Assembly: GCA_009904025.1 (NCBI GenBank)
Contig: WYEE01000081.1
Location: 1-8,471 of the forward strand
From: Thermogladius sp.
Lineage (GTDB): Archaea; Thermoproteota; Thermoprotei_A; Sulfolobales; Desulfurococcaceae
Direction of reading: 5' to 3'
DNA length: 8,471 bases
Within the stretch, counting starts at the first letter, position 1, and the number at the start of each line of letters is the position of its first letter. Below the pieces are notes generated by a model. The model was not told where the DNA came from, did no database searches, and saw only the letters and a program-made list of their open reading frames with translations. Below, in pieces: positions 1 through 6,245 of this stretch. Both the position numbers and the translations under genes were made by a program.

Positions 1-414
1 TCTCTCGAAGGTTACATCGGAGTGATAGGTAATGGAGCCGGCTTGACTATGGCTACAATGGATCTAATAGAATTCTATGGTGGGAAACCGGCGAACTTCC
101 TCGACGTGTGGTCTGGTGGAGGAGCGTCGAGGGATAGGGTTAAGGAAGCCGTTAAACTCCTACTCGAGAACCCCCGCGTAAGGGTTGTCCTGGTAAACAT
201 CTTTGGGGGGATGACTAGGTGTGATGAAGTAGCCTTAGGTGTAAAGCAAGCGATCGAGGAGACGGGTTTAAAGAAACCGGTGGTTGTAAGGCTTATGGGT
301 ACAAACCAGGAGGAGGGTGCAAGAATACTCAGGGAAGCAGGGTTATTGGTCTACGAGGATGTAGATGAAGCGGTTCGCAGAGCAGTTGAGATCTCGCGGG
401 GTGGTGTGGTTTGA
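1..414 (+). CDS. sucC: Succinyl-CoA synthetase beta subunit, C-terminal part (5' end outside window)
   Basis: The reading frame is open from base 1, so the gene starts upstream; 137 codons plus TGA are visible. SucC, with SucD, interconverts succinyl-CoA and ADP/GDP with succinate, CoA and ATP/GTP in the cytoplasm. The family is about 380-390 residues, so this is roughly the last third, the ligase domain that contacts SucD. Visible family landmarks are NGAGLTMATMD (codons 11-21), the GGKPANFLDV stretch, a glycine-rich GGGAS loop, VNIFGGMTRCD and VVVRLMGTNQEEG, all close to bacterial SucC (for example VNIFGGIVRCD). A Trp-Ser pair at bases 109-114 sits between LDV and GGGA, where the E. coli protein goes directly from LDV to GGGA. 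The stop TGA overlaps the TTG start of sucD, which implies translational coupling. Nucleotide specificity cannot be read because the ATP-grasp part is missing. Confidence 0.95.
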   Translation, partial: SLEGYIGVIGNGAGLTMATMDLIEFYGGKPANFLDVWSGGGASRDRVKEAVKLLLENPRVRVVLVNIFGGMTRCDEVALGVKQAIEETGLKKPVVVRLMGTNQEEGARILREAGLLVYEDVDEAVRRAVEISRGGVV

Positions 415-1283
415 TAGCTGGAAAGAATACAAGGGTTCTTGTTCAAGGGATAACTGGGAAGGAGGGTAGCTTCCATACAAAGCTCATGTTGGAGTACGGT
501 ACGAGGATAGTAGCCGGTGTTACGCCCGGTAAGGGCGGCACCTTTGTCCACGGGGTTAAGGTCTTTAACACGGTTAGAGAGGCTTTGAGGGAGACCGGAG
601 GAGTGGACGCTTCAGTGGTGTTTGTCCCAGCGAGAACCGCCTATGATGCTGTGTTAGAGGCAGTCGAGAACGATATCAAGCTGGTCGTGGTGATTACCGA
701 AGGGATCCCTCTACTAGATGAGTTAAAGATCGTTCACTATGCGAAGTTAAAAGGCGTGACGATAGTTGGCCCCAACACGCCAGGCCTTATTGTACCAGGT
801 GAAACTAAGCTTGGCATAATGCCGGCAAACTACTATAAGCCAGGTGTAGTGGCCGTTATGTCGAGGAGCGGCACTCTCTCATATGAGGTCGCCTGGCAAT
901 TAAGTAGATCGGGGCTAGGCGTCTCAGTCGCAATCGGGATCGGGGGTGATCCAGTGACGGGGTTGGATTTCATTGAAGTATACAATATGTTCCTCGAAGA
1001 CCCAAAGACCAGGTATGTTGTGTTGGTAGGGGAGATAGGTGGAGACCAGGAGGAGAGGTTCGCCAAATACTACTCTGCTCTTGTCAGGAAAAAGCCTGTT
1101 GTAGCATACATAGCCGGCAGATCGGCTCCCAGGGAAAAGAGGATGGGGCACGCAGGAGCTATAATCTCAATGGGTTTAGGTGACTATGAGTCAAAGGTTA
1201 AGGCTTTAGCGGAGAGCGGTATACCGGTTGCGAGAAAGGTTAGCGATATACCATCATTGTTTTTGAGGGGTTCGGCGGTCTAA
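411..1283 (+). CDS. sucD: Succinyl-CoA synthetase alpha subunit
   Basis: This is a complete 290-residue protein, the usual length for SucD. It binds CoA and carries the histidine that is phosphorylated during the succinyl-CoA/succinate reaction. The N-terminal Rossmann CoA-binding domain shows GITGKEGSFHT (13-23), VTPGKGG (37-43), ITEGIP (95-100) and GPNTPG (120-125); the last has Thr where E. coli has Cys. The C-terminal domain shows SRSGTLSYE (151-159), GIGGDPVTG, and GRSAP followed by MGHAGAI, in which His247 is the phosphohistidine. The start is TTG at 411, overlapping the sucC stop as TTGA; no nearby alternative gives the conserved N-terminus, and MIAGKNTRVLVQGITG aligns well with the family from the first residues. 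Expression is probably on the same transcript as sucC, whose promoter lies outside the window. Related NDP-forming acyl-CoA synthetases exist, but the full motif set and separate subunits favour SucD. Confidence 0.95.
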   Translation: MIAGKNTRVLVQGITGKEGSFHTKLMLEYGTRIVAGVTPGKGGTFVHGVKVFNTVREALRETGGVDASVVFVPARTAYDAVLEAVENDIKLVVVITEGIPLLDELKIVHYAKLKGVTIVGPNTPGLIVPGETKLGIMPANYYKPGVVAVMSRSGTLSYEVAWQLSRSGLGVSVAIGIGGDPVTGLDFIEVYNMFLEDPKTRYVVLVGEIGGDQEERFAKYYSALVRKKPVVAYIAGRSAPREKRMGHAGAIISMGLGDYESKVKALAESGIPVARKVSDIPSLFLRGSAV

Positions 1284-1289
1284 TCAACA

Positions 1290-1300
1290 TTTTTAACTTA
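1290..1300 (+). promoter_or_regulatory. Probable TATA-type promoter of the 138-residue gene
   Basis: The T-rich box TTTTTAACTTA lies 33-43 bases before the ATG at 1333. Transcription starting about 25 bases downstream would give a leader of only about 10 bases, as is common in Crenarchaeota. The T5 run could also help terminate the sucCD transcript. This is pattern recognition only. Confidence 0.45.
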
Positions 1301-1332
1301 CGGCTCTAGAAATATAGTTTAGTGGTGTATGT

Positions 1333-1749
1333 ATGTCCATGATTGTAAGAGAATTCAAATCCGTAGGGGAGTTGGTGAAGTTCATTGATGAGGAAGTTAA
1401 CGGTTACAGAGCCCTACTAGCGGAGTTTTTGAGGAGACTTGAAGACGTTAGGGTTAGATCGGAGCAGGAGAAGAAGTTGAGAGACCTCTTAAAGACACTT
1501 GGAGTAGGCGAGACTAGGAAATCAACCGTGATAGACTTGAAGGACTCTAAGCTGATAATAGACCCCTCCGCCGAAGAGGAGAGTAAGGTCATTGAAGAAG
1601 CGGTTGAAAGACTAAACAAGAATATCCAGGTACTACAATCCATAAGGAAAACTCTTGAGCCGCTTGCAAACCTCGATATAGAGGCTAAAATCACCGTCAT
1701 ACTCCGTGATGGTATCCCCGCGAGTGTGTTAATAAAGCTCGGTAGTTAA
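1333..1749 (+). CDS. Unrecognised 138-residue helical protein
   Basis: I do not recognise a family. The protein is soluble, highly charged, without signal peptide, membrane segment or cysteine. Residues 9-58 read as long amphipathic helix or coiled coil (EVNGYRALLAEFLRRLEDVR and following), residues 64-79 as a short beta section (STVIDLKDSKLIIDP), residues 80-112 as a second helix rich in Glu and Lys, and residues 116-137 as a beta hairpin (EAKITVILRDGIPASVLIKL). The pattern of long helices with a C-terminal beta tail suggests an oligomeric or scaffold protein, but that is inference. The start is ATG at 1333, with a second ATG at 1339 also possible (MSMI or MI). It has its own promoter-like box and lies 49 bases after sucD, and its codon use matches its neighbours. 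It is probably real because it is long, charge-patterned and fills the space neatly between two well-supported genes. Confidence 0.8.
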   Translation: MSMIVREFKSVGELVKFIDEEVNGYRALLAEFLRRLEDVRVRSEQEKKLRDLLKTLGVGETRKSTVIDLKDSKLIIDPSAEEESKVIEEAVERLNKNIQVLQSIRKTLEPLANLDIEAKITVILRDGIPASVLIKLGS

Positions 1750-1760
1750 GAGGGCCGTAA

Positions 1761-1769
1761 GATTTAAGT
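1761..1769 (+). promoter_or_regulatory. Probable TATA-type promoter of ppa
   Basis: GATTTAAGT lies about 40-45 bases before the GTG start of the pyrophosphatase gene, preceded by a purine-rich GTAA element that could be the BRE. A start site near 1790 would leave a leader of 15-20 bases, enough to include the ribosome site at 1797-1801. Confidence 0.45.
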
Positions 1770-1796
1770 CTACTACTCCAGGTTACTCTTGAGTTT

Positions 1797-1801
1797 GGTG
1801 A
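1797..1801 (+). promoter_or_regulatory. Ribosome binding site of ppa
   Basis: GGTGA matches the core complementary to the archaeal 16S rRNA 3' end (consensus GGAGGTGAT) and ends 6 bases before the GTG at 1808. It supports GTG as the start although no ATG is available nearby. Confidence 0.6.
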
Positions 1802-1807
1802 GTAGTC

Positions 1808-2338
1808 GTGGGTATATATGATAAAATAGGCCCGGGCGATAAGGCACCCGAGATTGTTAACGTGGTGATTGAAATACCGATGAATACTGGTGTGAAATAC
1901 GAGTTGGATAAAGAGACAGGCGTGCTCCACGTCGACAGAATACTATTTACATCCATGGTATACCCGTTCAACTACGGTTTCATACCGGGAACCCTGGAAG
2001 AAGACGGCGACCCTGTAGACGTTTTAATATACATGCAGGACCCCCTGATACCAGGCTCTGTTATTAAGGTTCGACCCATAGGGGCCTTGGAGACAGAGGA
2101 TGAGAAAGGCAGGGATCTAAAGATTGTCGCTGTGCCCTACGAGAAGATCGACGCTAGATTCGAGAATATAAGGGACATCACAGACCTCCCGGATATCGTA
2201 AAGCAGAGGATAGCCCACTTCTTCCAGCATTATAAAGAGCTTGAGAAAGGTAAATGGGTGAAGGTTTTAGCTTGGAAGAGTAGAGATGAGGCCTTGAAGA
2301 GAATTAGGGATTCCATCGAGAGAGCTAAGAAAAAATGA
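1808..2338 (+). CDS. ppa: Inorganic pyrophosphatase, family I
   Basis: This soluble Mg-dependent enzyme hydrolyses pyrophosphate to two phosphates and pulls biosynthetic reactions forward. The 176-residue length is typical of prokaryotic family I enzymes. All the active-site residues I can check are present, each shifted by +1 relative to E. coli: Lys30, Glu32, Arg44, Tyr56, Asp66, Asp68, Asp71, Asp98, Asp103, Lys105, Tyr142 and Lys143. The signature is EEDGDPVDVL (64-73), and PFNYGFIPGTL precedes it. The basic tail ERAKKK is unremarkable. The start is GTG, with a GGTGA ribosome site 6 bases upstream and a promoter-like box before that, so it is probably transcribed as a separate unit. It is convergent with the glycosyltransferase gene downstream. 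Family II (manganese) and membrane pyrophosphatases are excluded by the motifs. Confidence 0.97.
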   Translation: MGIYDKIGPGDKAPEIVNVVIEIPMNTGVKYELDKETGVLHVDRILFTSMVYPFNYGFIPGTLEEDGDPVDVLIYMQDPLIPGSVIKVRPIGALETEDEKGRDLKIVAVPYEKIDARFENIRDITDLPDIVKQRIAHFFQHYKELEKGKWVKVLAWKSRDEALKRIRDSIERAKKK

Positions 2339-2358
2339 TTTTCAGCTCGACTCTTTTT
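2336..2358 (+). terminator. Probable T-tract terminator after ppa
   Basis: Directly after the ppa stop there are two T-runs, TTTT and then TTTTT at 2354-2358, without a convincing hairpin. Archaeal termination commonly uses T-tracts alone. The next gene is on the opposite strand, so termination is expected here. The remaining 2359-2472 has no gene I can support; see the findings for a weak sRNA-like pattern on the minus strand. Confidence 0.4.
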
Positions 2359-2472
2359 CAGCACCCTAGCCCCTAAGACCCGCGATCTCTCATCACGAGT
2401 ATAGTGTATAGACACCCCGCTTAATAATCTCAGTGTACCTGCCTGAGAAAACTCGTTGGCAAACCCATATTT

Positions 2473-3588
2473 CTAGAATAGTTTCCTCACTATTAGTTTC
2501 CTCACTATATTCGATATTTCCTCGTGATATCTATACCTGCTGAAGCTCAGGCTCTTAAGCCTTGCGTTTAAGCTTATTTTCCTCCATAATTCCTCATCAT
2601 TAATAATCCTCACAACGTGTTCTAATAGCTCATTCAAGTTAGAGTACGGTAGGCTTATCTCAGGGTTTTCATCAACTATATCGATCCACGCCCCGCTATT
2701 TTTCGGGATTATTGTGGGCGTCCCCGCGGCCATGGACTCGACAATTGAAATCCCGAAGTGCTCCATTGGTGTTAGGTGCACGTAGAGGAGCGATGTCTTG
2801 TATAGCTTCACAAGCTCTTTTCTCGAGATGTTTAGCTTCAAGGTTATAATATCCCCTAGATTGTTCGCCTCGATCTCATCGATAATCTTCTTCAAATACC
2901 ATCCATTCCTCTCGGAGAATGAGCCGGCTATCACTATCTCCATGTTTAGCTTATGCTCTTTAACCATTTTACCTATTGAAACAACTTTCTCCAAATTCTT
3001 TTCGGGGGAAAACCTTGAGATGATCAATATCCTAGAATCCCTATCCTTGTAGCCCAACGGCTCTTCACCGATTATATCATCTAGGTTCACGGGGGGATAC
3101 ACTATAGCCGGCTCTACGCCATAAACTTTATTGAAGAACCATGCCGTTAAACTGGAGTTTGCTATGAAAACCCTTGTGTATTTGATGTAGAAGGGGAAGA
3201 ACAAATTGTTGAGCAGAGAGTACAAGTTGCCCAACGTTCTAGCAAAACCCTTCACAGCAGGATAGTAGGTGTTGACCTCGAGAAAGGAGGGGTAATGAAG
3301 GTAAACCACCTGGCTTCTACCGGATAATACGTCCCCGCTCGTGTTAATCACGATATCTATCTTCTCATCAGGGTAACCCAGGCCTATATCAGAGATTTCT
3401 TCGTAGCTTAAACCATAGAATTCGCTCAGCGATACAAGTTTGTCAAACGTTCTCACACCCAGGGAGTCGAGGTAGACTTCGAAACCGGCTTTCTTCAACG
3501 CGATAGCCGTCTCCAGCGCGACATATTCCGAGCCCCCGGGGCCCATCAAAAGAGAACCGATCATGTGATGTCTAACTAAAGCCAGCAT
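2473..3588 (-). CDS. GT4-type glycosyltransferase (GT-B fold)
   Basis: The 371-residue protein would transfer an activated sugar to an acceptor on the cytoplasmic side, for example in N-glycan or glycolipid assembly. The N-terminal Rossmann half has the glycine-rich GPGGSE loop (16-21) after the first strand, followed by helix ALETAIALKKAGFEVYL. The C-terminal half has ISRFSPEKN (Arg192, Lys197, the usual phosphate contacts), VIAGSFSERN, and EHFGISIVE, the E-x7-E donor motif with Glu276 and Glu284, then AAGTP and NSGAW. The layout, including YLHYPSF, ANSSLTAWF, VYPPVN and MEHFGISIVE, recalls ALG11/ALG2-type mannosyltransferases, but the donor sugar is not provable. I chose ATG at 3588 over the open frame reaching 3684: the longer version adds 32 Ser/Arg/Gly-rich residues inside the upstream gene, whereas the ATG begins just before the first beta strand and has GGTGA 4 bases upstream. 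GTG at 3600 is possible. It is last in the three-gene minus cluster. The C-terminus ends in a duplicated IVRKL. Confidence 0.92.
   Translation of the reverse strand: MLALVRHHMIGSLLMGPGGSEYVALETAIALKKAGFEVYLDSLGVRTFDKLVSLSEFYGLSYEEISDIGLGYPDEKIDIVINTSGDVLSGRSQVVYLHYPSFLEVNTYYPAVKGFARTLGNLYSLLNNLFFPFYIKYTRVFIANSSLTAWFFNKVYGVEPAIVYPPVNLDDIIGEEPLGYKDRDSRILIISRFSPEKNLEKVVSIGKMVKEHKLNMEIVIAGSFSERNGWYLKKIIDEIEANNLGDIITLKLNISRKELVKLYKTSLLYVHLTPMEHFGISIVESMAAGTPTIIPKNSGAWIDIVDENPEISLPYSNLNELLEHVVRIINDEELWRKISLNARLKSLSFSRYRYHEEISNIVRKLIVRKLF
2479..2508. repeat. Perfect tandem duplication of a 15-base unit
   Basis: The unit tagtttcctcactat occurs twice back to back (2479-2493 and 2494-2508). On the minus strand it is in frame and encodes IVRKL twice, just before the final Phe of the glycosyltransferase. 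No length-disrupting effect is expected because 15 is a multiple of 3. Confidence 0.97.
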
Positions 3589-3592
3589 GGCT

Positions 3593-4636
3593 TCACCCAC
3601 CCTTGGATGGAAGGACGAACGTGATGAACCCCCTCCTCGCGAGCTCTTCAGCCAGTTCAAAGGGCTCACCATTCCTTGAGGCATCTATGACAACGATCTG
3701 CGGGTCGGATTTTTCGACATAGGTGATTAGGTCGTCGAAATCGGCGTGGTCGCTTAGAGCAATCACCCAGGTATGCTCATCGATCTTCCTTCCAGGATTC
3801 TCGAACTCCCACCCGGTTAGGATTATGTTTAGGACGCTGCCATCGATTCTACGATATTTCGCCTGGTTGAAGTGTTTAAACAACACGTATTGCTCGAAAC
3901 CATCCTTCTCCCTCTCCCTGTGGAAATTGCCGATTAGAACATTGTGTTTCTCAAGGATTCTTGTTGCACGGAAAACATTCTCCGGCATTAGGAATGGCTC
4001 TTCAATACCATTGCTTCTAAGGTAGAGCATAACCTCCTGTAGCTTACCGTGGTAACCATAGATGTGGACTATACCATACCTTCTTAAACCATACCTAACG
4101 GTGTCGATGAGTACTTCCTGAACGCTCTGCTTGAAAGGTCTCCGGTACCTCGGTGACCCGTACGTTGATTCTATTATCAACACATCTAAATCCTTCATGA
4201 TCCTTGTTTTACCGCCTAGTTTGATGTCACCTGTATAACCCACTCTAACACCGTCTACCTCTACCAGGATCTGGCATGCCCCAAACGTATGGTCATTCTC
4301 TAATAGCGTGAGTGAGGAGTCGTAGAATTCGAGCTTCTCACCGTAATTCAACGGCTTTTTCTTCGCCTTAAACAGGTCACGTGTCTCGCTATCCTGCAAT
4401 GCGATCTCTTCTATGAGGTCGAGGGTGAGAGGTGTCCCAACTATAAAGCTAGAGAATCTCAAACTGTCTTTAAGCCCCATTAAGTGGTCACTATGTATGT
4501 GCGTTACAACCCGTATAGGCTTAGCTGAAAACCCATCTACAGCATAGTATTTCCCAATGGAGATCGATTTTGTAGACTTATCAATATTGATGTTCTTGGA
4601 AACCCACCCAGCAAGACCGTTCATCCTCTGCGACAA
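3593..4636 (-). CDS. Metallo-beta-lactamase fold protein with beta-CASP-like features, predicted nuclease
   Basis: The protein has 347 residues. The metal-binding motifs of the fold are clear: HIHSDH (His46, His48, Asp50, His51), His116 in ENDHTFGACQ, and Asp137 in YTGD. IIESTYG (Glu156) matches beta-CASP motif A, YHGKLQEV (195-202) resembles the GraQE helix of CPSF-type enzymes, and ALSDHADFDDL (His297) matches the late motif C. This order is that of the SNM1/CPSF-like nucleases and of the exonuclease associated with bacterial DNA ligase clusters, so a zinc-dependent DNA or RNA nuclease is the best guess; DNA versus RNA cannot be decided. The start may be TTG at 4636, with a GGGG stretch upstream, or ATG at 4624 (loss of four residues). 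It begins 5 bases after the upstream ribbon-helix-helix gene and ends 4 bases before the glycosyltransferase, so co-transcription is likely. There is no signal peptide, so it is cytoplasmic. Confidence 0.9.
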   Translation of the reverse strand: MSQRMNGLAGWVSKNINIDKSTKSISIGKYYAVDGFSAKPIRVVTHIHSDHLMGLKDSLRFSSFIVGTPLTLDLIEEIALQDSETRDLFKAKKKPLNYGEKLEFYDSSLTLLENDHTFGACQILVEVDGVRVGYTGDIKLGGKTRIMKDLDVLIIESTYGSPRYRRPFKQSVQEVLIDTVRYGLRRYGIVHIYGYHGKLQEVMLYLRSNGIEEPFLMPENVFRATRILEKHNVLIGNFHREREKDGFEQYVLFKHFNQAKYRRIDGSVLNIILTGWEFENPGRKIDEHTWVIALSDHADFDDLITYVEKSDPQIVVIDASRNGEPFELAEELARRGFITFVLPSKGG

Positions 4637-4641
4637 CTATG

Positions 4642-5319
4642 CTACCCCGCTACGTTTATAAGATTCCTCCATTTCCTGGAAGATGAATCGAATATGACTT
4701 GGTTATCATCACGTAGTTTAGTGAAGAGCATAAAACCTTTATCTCCTAAAATCTTCTTCAGATCTTCCTCGTTGTTAGTGTTAGCCTTCTCGAAGAGCTT
4801 GTTCTCAAAATCTCTCCAAAACTCGGGGTCAACAGCGATCCTCTCCTTCGACGTCTCTATCACGACCGCCCCTTCCCTTCTTAGGTAGTTGAAGAACGCG
4901 TCCCTGTTCAACTTCTTTGGTAAGTTACTCTCGAAGACAACTCTCTCCTCCTTCAGTCTTTCAATACCTGTTTTCTTTTTCTCTCTACGTGTTTCGGAGA
5001 TTTCAGGGGTTTTAGACTTGAGTTCCTCGATAGTAGCGGATAGGGCGTCGACTTTCTCATACAGCTCCGTGATCTGCCTTCTCAACGTCTCAACTACTTG
5101 AAGGTGCTTGTTCACCTCATCCTGGGCAATCCTAGCAATTTTTGATTTCAAGCTTTCGTCAAATATCGGCTTCTCAACACCGCTAACTTTTTCCTTGATA
5201 ATCTTCACTATAAAATCCGAGACTGAGGTTGCGCCCTCCTTCTCGGATAAACTAGTTAGTTCTCTAAACAAATCTTCATCTAAATATATTGTGATAGGCC
5301 TCCTCTTCTTCTCGCTCAA
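4642..5319 (-). CDS. Ribbon-helix-helix protein with coiled coil and unknown C-terminal domain
   Basis: The protein has 225 residues. Residues 7-45 fit a CopG/Arc-type ribbon-helix-helix: a basic N-terminus, the strand RPITIYLDEDL, a first helix to about residue 27 and a second helix from SVSDFIVKIIKEKV. Residues 52-104 look like a coiled coil (QVVETLRRQITELYEKVDAL). Residues 107-125 are very basic and probably a linker (RREKKK). Residues 126-225 form a further alpha/beta region, EERVVFESNLPKKLNRDAFF through GFMLFTKLRDDNQVIFDSSS, which I do not recognise. Bare CopG regulators are 45-100 residues, so this is an extended form. Predicted role: dimeric DNA binding, perhaps autoregulating the cluster or organising DNA for the adjacent nuclease. 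The start is TTG at 5319; no ATG or GTG lies close by. The first position in the cluster, with a promoter-like region just upstream, fits a regulator. Confidence 0.85.
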   Translation of the reverse strand: MSEKKRRPITIYLDEDLFRELTSLSEKEGATSVSDFIVKIIKEKVSGVEKPIFDESLKSKIARIAQDEVNKHLQVVETLRRQITELYEKVDALSATIEELKSKTPEISETRREKKKTGIERLKEERVVFESNLPKKLNRDAFFNYLRREGAVVIETSKERIAVDPEFWRDFENKLFEKANTNNEEDLKKILGDKGFMLFTKLRDDNQVIFDSSSRKWRNLINVAG

Positions 5320-5349
5320 AAACGTAGACCCCTGTTTTAAACACGTTTA

Positions 5350-5360
5350 CCTATAATATC
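5350..5360 (-). promoter_or_regulatory. Probable TATA-type promoter of the minus-strand three-gene cluster
   Basis: On the minus strand the sequence GATATTATAGG lies 31-41 bases before the TTG start at 5319, giving a predicted leader of about 10 bases. A second candidate, GTTTAAAAC at 5334-5342, is closer and would place initiation inside the gene, so it is less likely; it could be an operator-like element. Confidence 0.45.
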
Positions 5361-5370
5361 GGTTTACAAG

Positions 5371-5378
5371 GATTTTAA
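5371..5378 (+). promoter_or_regulatory. Probable TATA-type promoter of the TatD-like gene (leaderless)
   Basis: GATTTTAA is centred about 26 bases before the GTG at 5400, the typical TATA-to-start distance, so the mRNA probably begins at or next to the start codon. This supports the GTG start. It shares the 80-base divergent gap 5320-5399 with the promoter of the minus cluster. Confidence 0.5.
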
Positions 5379-5399
5379 CACAATGCTAGGCGAGGAAGA

Positions 5400-6245
5400 G
5401 TGCTATTCAGCGACGCGCACTTACATCTAAACCCTGTTAAAGGACTGGGTGCTGAACGCGTCGGGGAGAAACTCGCGCGGGCTGGCTTCTGGTTCACTGG
5501 ACTCGTGGGTCTACCGCCATACCACTACGGCTTGGATAAGCCCTCGCTCGACTCTTTCGAGAAGGCGATTAGTATACTTGCCTCCCAAGCAAGGGCTTTG
5601 AGGGAGAAAGGAATTAAGGTGAAGACCCTGGCAGGCTTCCACCCGGCTGAGGTCGACGAGTACAATAGAATGGGTTTAACAATTAGGGAGGTATATGAAC
5701 TGGCTGAACGCGTGTTGAAGCTAATAGAATCCAAGATTAAAGAGGGGGTGATAGACGGTATAGGGGAAGTGGGTAGACAACACTACGGGACATCCTTCGC
5801 GAGGATATCCGTGGCGGAGAGCGTTATGATCAGAGCCTTGGAGCTGGCCAGGGATCTAAATGTCGTAATCCACCTCCACCTAGACCAGTCGGGTTGGCCC
5901 ACTTGTCACTTGTTAAGCAAGGTCATAGAATTGATTGGTGTGAAGAGAAAACTTGTTCTCATACACCACGTGAACAAGCATTCAGCTCAACCATGTATCG
6001 AATACGGTCTCCCTGTCTCAGCACCGGTCAAACAGGAGGTCGATGAGATAATTCGGCTCCCAGGTCTAATTCTCGTTGAGTCCGATTACATAGACGACAA
6101 CGAGAGGCCTGGAGTGTCATCTTACCCATGGGATATAGCCAGCGTTTTCACCAGGCTAGTTAAAACAGGTGTAATAGATGAGGGGGTTGCGAGCAAAGTC
6201 TTGGTCGAGAACGTTGTAGAGTACTACGGGGTTGAACCCCCCTAA
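5400..6245 (+). CDS. TatD-like TIM-barrel metal-dependent hydrolase
   Basis: The 281-residue protein belongs to the amidohydrolase/TatD superfamily of TIM-barrel enzymes with one or two divalent metals. Visible ligands are HLH at 7-9 (in SDAHLHLN), Glu123 in GIGEVG, His158 and His160 in VVIHLHL, His189/His190 in LIHHV, and Asp229 in ESDYIDD. GFHPAEV (79-85) corresponds to the GxHP motif of TatD enzymes. Length agrees with TatD (about 260 residues) plus small insertions. Archaeal members of this branch are uncharacterised; TatD itself is a DNase, but the substrate here cannot be predicted. The start is GTG, placing the first strand with the HxH motif immediately at the N-terminus, as is usual. 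It is divergent from the ribbon-helix-helix gene and transcribed alone. Its stop overlaps the stop of a small minus-strand gene by 4 bases. Confidence 0.9.
   Translation: MLFSDAHLHLNPVKGLGAERVGEKLARAGFWFTGLVGLPPYHYGLDKPSLDSFEKAISILASQARALREKGIKVKTLAGFHPAEVDEYNRMGLTIREVYELAERVLKLIESKIKEGVIDGIGEVGRQHYGTSFARISVAESVMIRALELARDLNVVIHLHLDQSGWPTCHLLSKVIELIGVKRKLVLIHHVNKHSAQPCIEYGLPVSAPVKQEVDEIIRLPGLILVESDYIDDNERPGVSSYPWDIASVFTRLVKTGVIDEGVASKVLVENVVEYYGVEPP

Noticed and set aside
351..551. Minus-strand open frame across the sucC/sucD junction
   Set aside because: It lies opposite two strongly conserved genes, crosses their junction and has a low-complexity composition with no recognisable fold.
833..1151. 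Two minus-strand frames inside sucD
   Set aside because: Both are antisense shadows of the conserved CoA-ligase domain; there is no ribosome site or domain pattern.
1404..1971. Minus-strand frames opposite the 138-residue gene and the start of ppa
   Set aside because: Serine-, leucine- and threonine-rich composition typical of antisense frames, and overlap with better-supported genes.
2359..2472. Possible intrinsic terminator hairpin for the minus-strand cluster
   Set aside because: Only a run of four T on the minus strand (2451-2448) is visible, and I found no convincing inverted repeat beside it.
2798..3052. Plus-strand frame inside the glycosyltransferase gene
   Set aside because: Phe/Ser/Ile-rich antisense shadow of a gene with clear GT4 motifs.
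4694..5356. Chain of three plus-strand frames opposite the RHH gene
   Set aside because: Their Ser/Phe/Leu-rich composition arises from reading Glu/Lys-rich coding DNA backwards; no motifs.
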